In this document: piece after piece, positions 1-9,535 of the stretch
Numbering within the stretch: the first letter of the stretch is position 1
Layout of the letters: every line of letters starts with the position of its first letter
Source: Alphaproteobacteria bacterium
GTDB lineage: Bacteria > Pseudomonadota > Alphaproteobacteria > Reyranellales > Reyranellaceae
Reading direction: 5' to 3'
NCBI GenBank assembly: GCA_013290035.1
Contig: JABCYT010000084.1
Location: forward strand, 1-9,535
DNA length: 9,535 nt
Notes under the pieces: model-generated
What the model was told of the DNA's origin: nothing
What the model saw: the letters and a program-made list of their open reading frames with translations, nothing else
The model's database searches: none
Made by a program: the position numbers and the translations under genes

Positions 1-2
1 TC

Positions 3-98
3 GACATAACCGGGCTCTATCCGGTGAGTCGCGACAGTGCGCTGCGACTGGTCGAGTTCGACTGCGTCATGATCAATCGCGCCGGCGTTGCGGCGTAG
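3..98 (+). CDS. C-terminal fragment of an unidentified protein (cut by left edge)
   Basis: An open frame enters from the left edge and ends at a TAG at 96-98, giving 31 visible residues that begin DITGLYPVSRDS and end NRAGVAA. Third codon positions are mostly G or C (about 24 of 31), as in the genes around it, which favours real coding over chance. The family cannot be identified from so short a tail. The ITG motif faintly recalls the PGITG region of sugar transferases, but the rest does not follow that pattern, so no function is assigned. Its end overlaps the convergent glycosyltransferase on the other strand by 26 nt (73-98). The frame could also be a chance opening. Confidence 0.4.
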   Translation, partial: DITGLYPVSRDSALRLVEFDCVMINRAGVAA

Positions 99-1329
99 CG
101 CTGCCGGAGCCGAGGATCGCGCACAGGCCGGCGACGTCGTCGCCGGCCACGAACATGGTGCGCGGCACCGAACGGAGACGTCCGCGGATGTGCTCGTAGG
201 CGGCGGGGGTCAGCTGCTCGAAGAAGCGGATCAGCGATTCCTCGAGCGGCGCGTCGAACGTCCAGCCGATCCGATGCCGCTCGATGGTGTTGCCGACTTC
301 GAAGCCGTGCACGGCGAGACAGGGGATCCCGAAATAGCCGGATTCGTAAAAACGGCAGGGCATCAACCAGCGCGAATTGTGGTCGGTGTGCTCGAGGTCG
401 AGCGCCCAGGTGAAATCGACGTCGCGATAAAGGTCTGCGAGGTCCTGCTGCGGCAGGTAGGGGCCGCGATAGACGATGTTCGGACAACGCCGCAGGACCG
501 CGTCGAACTTCGCCTGGTCGACGGTCGTCAGGATGCCGCCGAACCTGAACAGGACGCGGCCCTGCAGGCGTTCGGCCAGCCGGGTGATCAGGGCAAAAGT
601 CGATTCGCCGCGGATCAGGCCGAAATAGCCGACCACCCAGGGACGGCCGCCCTCTGCTGCGCAGCGCACGGGCGCCGGCGCCGACAGGGACGAGATCGAG
701 GGATGCAGCTTGTTCTCGAGCAGGAACCAGTCGCCGCGATATTTCTGTACGGCGTCGTAGTAGTTCCGATGGAAGCCCGGCGAGGAAAGAACCAGCAGAC
801 TCGTCCGTCGCAGGCATAGTCGTTCGATCGCCCGCAGCAGCGTCGGGACCAGCCCGCGCCGCATGAGGATGGGCGGGATGTCGAGCACCTCGTAGGCCAC
901 TGGCGCGCGCGAGAAGGTTATCAAGCGAGCGAGCAATGCCAGGAGAAGTTGATCGATGTTGCGAGCGTAGAAGACGGCGGCCCGCCTGAGCACGGCGCGA
1001 TGCGCGAAGACGACAGGGATGGCGCCGAGCAGGGCGCGAATTCGATGCCAGTAGCGGGCATCGCTCGTGAAGCCCAGCGGGACGTTTGGCCACGGCGGTC
1101 GATAGGCGGTGTTGTAGCGTTCACGCCGAAAGCTGAAGACCCTGACGCGATAGCCGAAGTCCATGAACTGCTGAACCCGCTTCAGCGTGCTGGCGTCCGT
1201 GACGTCGGGGCAGAAGAACAGGAGCTCGGCGCCGTCCTCGCGGACCGACGCATTCGGACCGCCAGACAGCCCGTCACCGGCGCCGATCAAAACGCCGGTT
1301 TCGTCTCTTGCGTCGACTGATTGTTGCAT
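73..1329 (-). CDS. GT-B fold glycosyltransferase, possibly ExoL-like
   Basis: A 418-residue predicted cytoplasmic glycosyltransferase, likely adding one sugar from a nucleotide-sugar donor to the lipid-linked repeat unit. Residues about 36-70 form a GT-B-like start (strand LLFFCPDVTDAS, then a helix and RVRVFSFRRERYN). This resembles my recollection of ExoL-type succinoglycan glycosyltransferases, so the subfamily is tentative. The donor-binding half begins near residue 231 (WVVGYFGLIRGES) and includes NIVYRGPYLPQQDLADLYRDVDF (about 284-306, with the sugar-nucleotide-site style Y-DVDF) and CRFYESGYFGIPCLAV (about 325-340), equivalent to the acidic motif of GT4 enzymes. The ATG at 1329 is chosen because GGAG lies 10 nt upstream. 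A TTG at 1419 would add 30 unconvincing residues. There is no signal peptide. The gene is transcribed away from the main operon across the shared gap. Donor and acceptor are unknown. Confidence 0.85.
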   Translation of the reverse strand: MQQSVDARDETGVLIGAGDGLSGGPNASVREDGAELLFFCPDVTDASTLKRVQQFMDFGYRVRVFSFRRERYNTAYRPPWPNVPLGFTSDARYWHRIRALLGAIPVVFAHRAVLRRAAVFYARNIDQLLLALLARLITFSRAPVAYEVLDIPPILMRRGLVPTLLRAIERLCLRRTSLLVLSSPGFHRNYYDAVQKYRGDWFLLENKLHPSISSLSAPAPVRCAAEGGRPWVVGYFGLIRGESTFALITRLAERLQGRVLFRFGGILTTVDQAKFDAVLRRCPNIVYRGPYLPQQDLADLYRDVDFTWALDLEHTDHNSRWLMPCRFYESGYFGIPCLAVHGFEVGNTIERHRIGWTFDAPLEESLIRFFEQLTPAAYEHIRGRLRSVPRTMFVAGDDVAGLCAILGSGSATPQRRRD

Positions 1330-1347
1330 GCGGTTTCGTCTCCGGAG

Positions 1348-1361
1348 CGCCAGTATTGGCG
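1348..1361. other. Small inverted repeat in the leader of the leftward gene
   Basis: CGCCA and TGGCG form a 5-bp stem around a 4-nt loop (GTAT). On the minus strand it sits just upstream of the GGAG Shine-Dalgarno of the glycosyltransferase starting at 1329. It could be a weak leader hairpin or operator half, but a stem this short is also expected by chance in GC-rich DNA. Confidence 0.25.
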
Positions 1362-1380
1362 AGCGCCGCAGCCGTGTTGC

Positions 1381-1435
1381 GTGATCAATCTGTGGCGTCG
1401 CGTGCGTGCAACCGGGCAAGTCACAGGTTGATCAC
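1381..1435. repeat. Inverted repeat GTGATCAA / TTGATCAC, candidate operator
   Basis: GTGATCAA at 1381-1388 is matched by its perfect reverse complement TTGATCAC at 1428-1435, with 39 nt between. Extending by two bases adds one wobble and one pair, so 9 of 10 positions match. Each arm contains the palindrome TGATCA. Arm centres are about 47 bp apart, roughly four to five helical turns, compatible with two bound dimers or a short loop. No regulator is identified. Confidence 0.4.
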
Positions 1436-1439
1436 TAGC

Positions 1440-1455
1440 CGCCCGACAACGGGCG
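1440..1455 (+). other. GC-rich hairpin just before the first operon gene
   Basis: CGCCCG, loop ACAA, CGGGCG form a perfect 6-bp stem with a 4-nt loop, ending 7 nt before the ATG at 1463. In the mRNA it would occupy the position where a Shine-Dalgarno is expected, and the 3' arm GGGCG is the only purine-rich stretch near the start. It could limit ribosome access. There is no following T-run, so it is not an intrinsic terminator. Confidence 0.4.
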
Positions 1456-1462
1456 ATGCTTC

Positions 1463-4675
<3,213 letters not shown>

Positions 4676-6181
4676 GGCGGCGCTCGCCACCGATCACCTG
4701 ATCGAGGACATCGGGCGCCGGTCGCGGCGCGGTGGTGCGATCCTTCTGGCGGCCCAGGCGATCCGCGTGCTCGGCCAGGGGGCGACTCTTGTCGTGCTGG
4801 CGCGGCTGTTGCCGCCATCGGCCTTCGGCCTGCTCGCCATGGTGGCGTCGCTGGGCGCGGTTCTCGATCTGGTCAAGGAGTTCGGCCTCTCGGCCGCGAC
4901 CATCCAGAAGCCGGGCATTTCCCACGCCCAGGTTTCCGCGCTGTTTTGGATCAACGCGGCGGCCGGCACGTTGCTCGGTACGGGGCTCGCGCTCGCCGCA
5001 CCGCTGCTGGCGCGGTTCTACGGCCAGCCCGACCTCGAGGCCGTGACCGAGTGGCTCGCCGTGGGCTTCGTGCTGAGCGGGCTCACGGTGCAGCACTGGG
5101 CCCTGTTGCGCCGACAGATGCGCTTTGGCGCGATCGCCGGCCTCGAGACGGCAGCCGACGTCGCAAGCTTTGCCGTGGCGATCGCCTTGGCCCTCGCGGG
5201 CAAGGGCTACTGGGCGCTGGTGGCGCAGCGCCTCGTCTCGCCGGCATTGCTTATGGCGGGAAGCTGGACGGTTTGCCGCTGGCGACCGGCGCGGCCGGCG
5301 CCGGCCCAAGGCATCCGCGAATTGCTGCGTTTCGGCGGCTCGGTGACGGCGAGCGGGCTTGCCCTGGCGCTGGCCCGCAGCGTCGACCAGATCCTGATCG
5401 GCTGGCTGTGGGGGCCGGCCATTCTCGGCCTCTACGAGCGCACGACGCGGCTGGTGCTGTTGCCCGTCAATACCATCAATGCGCCGGTCTATGCTGCCGG
5501 CATGCCGGCGCTCAGCCGCCTGATCGACCAGCCCGAGCGCTATCGATCGATGTTCCGCCAGATCATGCAGAAGCTTGCCCTGCTCACCATGCCCGTCTTC
5601 GCCATTGCCGCCGTCCTGGCCGACTGGCTGGTGGTGATCCTGTTCGGGCCGGCCTGGGCGCAGGCGATCCCGCTGGTGGCGCTGTTCAGCGTATCGGCGG
5701 CCTACCTGCCGGTGCTGATGGCCGCCAGCCTGCTCTACATGACGCAGGGTCGGTCGGGCGAGATGTTGCGCGCGAGCCTGATCGACGCGGCCCTTTGCAT
5801 CGCCGCCATCCTCGCCGGATTGCCCTGGGGGGTGACCGGCGTGGCGGCTTCGATCGCCTTCGCCGGGTTGGTGGTCCGTCTGCCGGTTGCCTTCTGGCTG
5901 GCGACGCGCCGTGGTCCCGTGTCGATCGGCGACATCACGACAGCCATCCGGCCGGCGGTCTGTGCCGCGGTCATGGCCGGCATCGCGGTGTGGGCGGTGC
6001 GTCACGCCGCATTCGCGGAGGAGGCGCCGACGGTGGGCGGCGTGCTGTTGGTGGGTCTCTGCGGTTTGGCCGCCATCGGGCTTGCCGTGCTCGCCTGGCC
6101 GGAGACGCGAAACGAGGTCGCGCGCTTGTCCATGACGGTCCATTCGAAGGGGCGGGCCCTGTGGTCGAGCTCGGTGAGAAC

Positions 6182-6185
6182 GTGA
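6182..6185 (+). promoter_or_regulatory. GTGA stop-start overlap coupling flippase and glycosyltransferase
   Basis: The last codon of the flippase (TGA 6183-6185) and the start of the next gene (GTG 6182-6184) share four bases. A GGTGAG stretch a few bases upstream can serve as Shine-Dalgarno. This arrangement is a common sign of translational coupling by re-initiation. Confidence 0.6.
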
Positions 6186-7501
6186 GAGTCGCTGTGGACG
6201 GTGTTCAGGGGCCGGCGTCGGATCCTCCGTCGGCGAGGATTCGGGAACGCGGCCATCGTACGCCTCGAGCAAAAGGCGCGGGGCCGAGTCGAATCGCGCT
6301 GCATGACTACTGCGGCCATCCGTTTCAGTTCGAGCTTTCGCGCGAGCTCGCGCGGCGTGGGCATGAAGTGCGGCATTTCTTTTTCGCCGAGGATATGGGA
6401 CCAAAGGGCAACACGGGGCGATTGTCGAGCGACCCCGCCAATTTCTCAATCGAGCCGATCTCGATCGGACGCCCTTATTCCAAGCAAAATCTCATTCGCC
6501 GGCGACAGGCGGACGTGCTGTACGGCCGGCTCGCCAGTCGAAGGATCGCGTCATTTGCGCCCGATGTGACGATTTCAGGCAACACGCCGCTCGAGGCGCA
6601 GGCGCCGATCCTGAGGGGCGTCCACCAGGCCGGCTCGGCGTTCGTTTTCTGGATGCAGGACTTCTACAGCCTGGCGGCGGCGAAGATTCTGAGGCGAAAA
6701 GTTCCCGTCGTCGGCCACGCCATCGGCGCCTATTACTGGCGTCTCGAAGCGAGCCTGTTGCGTCGGAGCGATGGGATCGTTCTGGCAAGCGAGGATTTCA
6801 AGCCGGCACTCAAGGACTTCGGCGTGAGCGACGATGCCGCCGACGTCATCCCGAATTGGGGGGCGCTCGATACATTGCCGTTGCGGCCGAAGGACAATTC
6901 TTGGGCGATGCGGCACGGGCTTTCGGGCAAGTTCGTCTTTCTATACGCCGGCACCCTGGCGCTTAAGCATAATCCGGATCTGCTGTGGGCCCTCGCCGAA
7001 CATTTCGAGAGCGATCCCGAGGTCGTCATTGCGGTCGCCGCGTCGGGCGTCAGCTACGATGCTTTGAAGGCCCGCAATGTCTTGCAGCCGAAACCCAATC
7101 TGGTGTTTCTGCCCCTGCAGCCGATGGACGTCTTCCCGGATGTCCTGGGGGCCGCCGACGTGCTTGTCGCGCTGCTCGAAAACGACGCCGGGCCGTTCTC
7201 CGTTCCGTCGAAAGTCCTCAGCTATTTCTGCGGCGGCCGTCCGATCCTTTTGTCCGCGCCGCCCAGCAATCTGTCGGTGCGGCTGGTCGAGCAGGCGGCC
7301 GCCGGGCTTTGTGTTCCCGCCGGAGATAGGCAAGCCTTCGTCGCGGCGGCCGGGCGCCTGCGGGCCGAATCGCACACCAGTGCCAGGTTCGGCGCCGCGG
7401 GCCGTGCCTACGCGGAAAACGCCTTCAGCATCTCGAGCGTCGCCGATCGCTTCGAAGCCACCTTCGGCAAGGCAGTCGGTCGCAGTCGCGGCAGTTCCTA
7501 G
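6182..7501 (+). CDS. GT4 glycosyltransferase, WcaI/WbuB-like
   Basis: A 439-residue predicted glycosyltransferase, last gene of the rightward run. The GT-B N-terminal domain begins at RIALHDYCGHPFQFELSRELARRGHEVRHFFF (37-68). FVFWMQDFYSLAA (154-166) and SDGIVLASEDFK (196-207) are typical of the WcaI/WbuB group, and IPNWGALD (223-230) marks the domain junction. The C-terminal domain has FVFLYAGTLALKHNPDLLW (251-269), FLPLQPMDVFPDVLGAADVLVALL (309-332) and FSVPSKVLSYFCGGRPILLSAP (339-360), the donor-binding VPSK-x5-GRPI motif of that group. The GTG at 6182 overlaps the flippase stop TGA as GTGA, with GGTGAG just upstream. The first ~36 residues precede the fold and are Pro/Arg-rich; no later ATG lies before the fold, while GTG 6194 is a nearby alternative. 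Context with gmd and fcl makes fucosyl transfer possible, but the sequence does not prove it. Confidence 0.87.
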   Translation: MRVAVDGVQGPASDPPSARIRERGHRTPRAKGAGPSRIALHDYCGHPFQFELSRELARRGHEVRHFFFAEDMGPKGNTGRLSSDPANFSIEPISIGRPYSKQNLIRRRQADVLYGRLASRRIASFAPDVTISGNTPLEAQAPILRGVHQAGSAFVFWMQDFYSLAAAKILRRKVPVVGHAIGAYYWRLEASLLRRSDGIVLASEDFKPALKDFGVSDDAADVIPNWGALDTLPLRPKDNSWAMRHGLSGKFVFLYAGTLALKHNPDLLWALAEHFESDPEVVIAVAASGVSYDALKARNVLQPKPNLVFLPLQPMDVFPDVLGAADVLVALLENDAGPFSVPSKVLSYFCGGRPILLSAPPSNLSVRLVEQAAAGLCVPAGDRQAFVAAAGRLRAESHTSARFGAAGRAYAENAFSISSVADRFEATFGKAVGRSRGSS

Positions 7502-7511
7502 TTCGTCCCTG

Positions 7512-8762
7512 TCATGAAGCGGCGATGGCCGACACGATCTGCCGGCCGCGGCTCGACCAGTCGAAGCGGTCGTTGCAGGCGACGAAGGCGCGTTCCTGAA
7601 GGCGGTTGAGCCGGTCGAGGTCGTCGATCGCCTCGAGCACGCCGTGCGCCAGGGCGGCATGGTCGGGATAGAGCATGACGCTGTCGTTGTGGCGGAGCGG
7701 CACGCCGGCGAACGAGCCGGTCAGCGCGAAGATGGGCACGCGATTGAAGACGTATTCCAGGACCTTGAGCTTGAAACCACCGCCATTGCGTTCGGGCACG
7801 ATCGCGATCCGCGCATCGTCCAGGTAGGGCTCTATGTCGGGCACCGTGCCGGTGAAGCGGGTGGCCACCGTCCTTTGGCGCAACTGCTCGAGGAAGCTCT
7901 CTTCGGCGCTGCCGACCGCCTGCAGCTCGGCGCCGGCATCGGCAAACATCGGGTCGGCGGCGTCGACGAACTCGGCGAGGTTCATGCGCTTGGCGATCCA
8001 GTCGAAGCTGCCGACGATGACGGCGCGGCGCGGCAGCGCGTCCGAAATACGCCGTTCATCGAGCCTGCGGCCGCAATATCCGGGCGACAGGACGTCCATC
8101 GGCTTGTCGCAATTGCGCGCCCGATAGAGCGCAAGATCCTCCTGCGTGATCGCCGTCACGAAGTCGACGGAGTCCACGAGTTCGCGTTCCAGGCGCGATA
8201 CCTTGAGAGCGTCCAAGCGGACGGCCTGGCGCTTGAAAAACAGCGGCTGGCTCTCGGCGATCTGGGTGCGCAGGCTTTCCTCGTGATTGTGCGAGATATA
8301 GATCAGGCGTGGCCGGTCGCTGCGCCCGGAATAATGGTCGAGCACCTGTTGCAGCGCCCAGCCCGTCGATATGCCGTCGAACACGATGCCGTCCCAGGCG
8401 TCCCGTTTGAGCAGCTTGTCGAGGATGCCCTGCATGCCGCTCGTGCGGCACCGGTAGGCGACGTGCGGCAGGCTCGAGGCGAGGCTTGCCCAATGCGAAT
8501 GGGGCACGTCGGAGGGCAGCCACCAGACGACCTGGCGGGTGCGCTGGCAGCCGGTCTGAGCCTGCTCGGAGCGACCGAGCCCCAGCACCTCGACAGTGCC
8601 GCCCGCCTCGGCCACCGCATCGATCAACCCGCCGGAATAGATGTACTGGCCGTTGTGACGGGGTTCGGGGTCGGCCAGCGTCAGCCAGAGGCAACGCGCC
8701 GGCCGTTGCCCGGCGTCAGAAGGCGTTGCGACCGGTGAACCCGCCGAGGATGGTGCGCGCAA
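7512..8762 (-). CDS. GT4-type glycosyltransferase, start uncertain
   Basis: A predicted cytoplasmic GT-B glycosyltransferase, about 416 residues if the TTG at 8762 is used. The fold opens with CLWLTLADPEPRHNGQYIYSGGLIDAVAEAGG (24-55), a GT4 start with the conserved NG-Y-YSGGL acceptor loop. LIYISHNHEESLR (153-165) and DFVTAITQEDLALY (200-213) follow. The C-terminal domain has AVIVGSFDWIAKRMNL (247-262), RFTGTVPDIEPYLDDARIAIVPERNGGGFKLKVLEYVFNRVPIFAL (302-347), where ERNGGGFK-K-LEY is the donor-phosphate and acidic motif region. No ATG or GTG lies between the end of the upstream gene and the first strand of the fold. TTG 8762 overlaps that gene by 47 nt and has no good Shine-Dalgarno; CTG 8684 would cut into the strand. 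It follows the priming transferase in the same direction and probably shares its transcript. Confidence 0.83.
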   Translation of the reverse strand: MRAPSSAGSPVATPSDAGQRPARCLWLTLADPEPRHNGQYIYSGGLIDAVAEAGGTVEVLGLGRSEQAQTGCQRTRQVVWWLPSDVPHSHWASLASSLPHVAYRCRTSGMQGILDKLLKRDAWDGIVFDGISTGWALQQVLDHYSGRSDRPRLIYISHNHEESLRTQIAESQPLFFKRQAVRLDALKVSRLERELVDSVDFVTAITQEDLALYRARNCDKPMDVLSPGYCGRRLDERRISDALPRRAVIVGSFDWIAKRMNLAEFVDAADPMFADAGAELQAVGSAEESFLEQLRQRTVATRFTGTVPDIEPYLDDARIAIVPERNGGGFKLKVLEYVFNRVPIFALTGSFAGVPLRHNDSVMLYPDHAALAHGVLEAIDDLDRLNRLQERAFVACNDRFDWSSRGRQIVSAIAAS

Positions 8763-9535
8763 TGATCTGGAGGTCGAGGGTGACCGACCAATGCTCGATG
8801 TAGAAAAGGTCATGCTCCACACGCTTCCGTATCTGCTCCAGGGTGTCGGTTTCGCCGCGCCAGCCGTTGACCTGGGCCCACCCCGTGATTCCCGGTTTCA
8901 TCCGATGTCGTGCGTCGTAGTACTTGACGGCTTCCGGATAGAGGAGGGCGCCGGCCTTGGCCGAGAGAGCATGTGGACGTGGACCGACGATCGACATGTC
9001 GCCGCGCAGTACGTTCAGGAACTGCGGCAGTTCGTCCAGGCTCGTGCGCCGCAGGAAGGCGCCGACGCGGGTAATCCGCGGGTCGTTGCGCTCAGTCAGC
9101 CGCTCGGCATTGCTGTCGCTCATCTCCTGGTACATGGTGCGGAACTTCAGCACCTCGATCAGCTGGTTGTTGAAGCCGTAGCGCTTCTGCCGGAATAGCA
9201 CCGGTCCCGGGCTGTCGAGCTTTATGAGCAAGGCAATCGCCATCATGACGGGCGCGATCAGCATCAGGATGAGCGCGCCGAGGAGGCGGTCCTCGACGGA
9301 TTTGGCGATCCACCGCCAGTGGCGCAGCGGACGGTCGATAACGTTCAGAAAGGTGTGTCCGCCGATGTGGCTCGCCTGAAGCGTGCCGAGACGCACGGCA
9401 AATTCGCCGGGGCAGAGCTTGACGTCGATAGGAACGAGGCTGAGCTTGTTCAGCGTCTCGACCAGCAGGTGATCGCTGGTCGACGGCAGCGCGACGATGA
9501 CTGTGTCGATACCGTGAACACGCACGTCCCGGACC
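8716..9535 (-). CDS. Polyprenyl-phosphate hexose-1-phosphate transferase (priming enzyme), 5' end beyond window
   Basis: The visible 272 C-terminal residues form an inner-membrane initiating sugar transferase of the bacterial sugar transferase family. It transfers hexose-1-phosphate from a UDP-sugar to undecaprenyl phosphate to begin the repeat unit. Residues 1-70 of the visible part ([17 protein letters not shown] and on) match the end of the Rossmann-like N-terminal region found in the long WcaJ/PssY-type enzymes. A membrane helix lies at about 84-104 ([21 protein letters not shown]). The catalytic domain shows [16 protein letters not shown] (105-120), KFRTM (130-134), [21 protein letters not shown] (151-171) with the Asp-Glu pair, IVGPRPH (182-188) and [19 protein letters not shown] (213-231). 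The GWRGETDT and [10 protein letters not shown] stretches favour a glucose- or galactose-1-phosphate transferase. The frame stays open to the edge; the N-terminal membrane segments are missing only because of the cut. Confidence 0.95.
   Translation of the reverse strand, partial: VRDVRVHGIDTVIVALPSTSDHLLVETLNKLSLVPIDVKLCPGEFAVRLGTLQASHIGGHTFLNVIDRPLRHWRWIAKSVEDRLLGALILMLIAPVMMAIALLIKLDSPGPVLFRQKRYGFNNQLIEVLKFRTMYQEMSDSNAERLTERNDPRITRVGAFLRRTSLDELPQFLNVLRGDMSIVGPRPHALSAKAGALLYPEAVKYYDARHRMKPGITGWAQVNGWRGETDTLEQIRKRVEHDLFYIEHWSVTLDLQIIARTILGGFTGRNAF

Larger units (their letters stand above)
1330..1462. promoter_or_regulatory. Divergent intergenic region, probable promoters for both flanking genes
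   Basis: This 133-bp gap lies between the 5' ends of two divergent glycosyltransferase genes and is the only sizeable non-coding stretch. By position it must hold the promoters for the leftward gene and for the rightward five-gene run, unless transcription reads in from outside. No convincing -35/-10 pair can be named on either strand; a TTGCAC on the minus strand (1411-1406) lacks a good -10 partner. It contains an 8-bp dyad (1381-1388 and 1428-1435), a hairpin at 1440-1455 and a small hairpin at 1348-1361. Confidence 0.6.

Noticed and set aside
88..819. Plus-strand open frame opposite the leftward glycosyltransferase
   Set aside because: It is antisense to a gene with a good Shine-Dalgarno and GT-B motifs, and its product has no recognisable pattern.
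1377..1405. Possible sigma-70 promoter with TTGCGT as -35
   Set aside because: At 17 nt spacing the -10 position is GCGTGC, nothing like a -10 box, and the minus-strand alternative is equally weak.
1440..1455. Hairpin considered as an intrinsic terminator
   Set aside because: There is no T-run on either side, and it lies at the 5' end of a gene rather than after one.
4946..6181. Upstream part of the open frame that continues into the last operon glycosyltransferase, suggesting a giant 851-residue fusion
   Set aside because: The first ~410 residues are a shadow of the flippase (Arg/Gly/Ala-rich, no fold). The real start is the GTG at 6182 that overlaps the flippase stop.
7644..8738. Plus-strand open frame opposite the right-hand glycosyltransferase
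   Set aside because: It is a shadow: the minus strand carries the conserved GT4 motifs, and this frame is His/Arg/Ala-rich without a fold.

Overview
The window is a high-GC stretch (roughly two thirds G+C by eye, strong G/C bias at third codon positions) that is almost entirely coding. It holds a surface-polysaccharide (exopolysaccharide, capsule or O-antigen type) biosynthesis locus. Composition, use of GTG/TTG starts and protein style suggest an alphaproteobacterium. No marker gene is present, so the genus cannot be stated.

Layout: (a) 3-98 (+) is the last 31 codons of an unidentified gene entering from the left; its end overlaps, tail to tail, the gene on the other strand. (b) 73-1329 (-) is a GT-B glycosyltransferase, possibly ExoL-like. 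(c) 1330-1462 is the only sizeable non-coding gap. It separates divergent genes and carries a dyad and two small hairpins. (d) 1463-7501 (+) is a tight five-gene run: glycosyltransferase, GDP-mannose 4,6-dehydratase (gmd), GDP-L-fucose synthase (fcl), a Wzx/MOP-type flippase and a WcaI/WbuB-like glycosyltransferase. The last four junctions are a 17-nt gap, a 35-nt overlap, a probable 41-nt overlap and a 4-nt GTGA overlap, pointing to one translationally coupled operon. (e) 7512-9535 (-) holds a glycosyltransferase preceded by a polyprenyl-phosphate hexose-1-phosphate transferase that runs off the right edge.

Together the genes outline a Wzx/Wzy-type pathway. The priming transferase puts the first sugar phosphate on undecaprenyl phosphate. 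Up to four glycosyltransferases extend it, Gmd and Fcl turn GDP-mannose into GDP-L-fucose as one donor, and the flippase moves the lipid-linked unit across the inner membrane. No polymerase (Wzy), chain-length/export proteins (Wzz/Wzc, Wza) or GDP-mannose supply genes (manB/manC) are visible; they would have to lie elsewhere.

I see no RNA gene, mobile element, CRISPR array or clear intrinsic terminator. The functional families are familiar and I find no convincing sign of an undescribed system. The points worth a second look are the dyad in the divergent gap, the unresolved start of the right-hand glycosyltransferase, and the overlapping or near-touching convergent gene ends.
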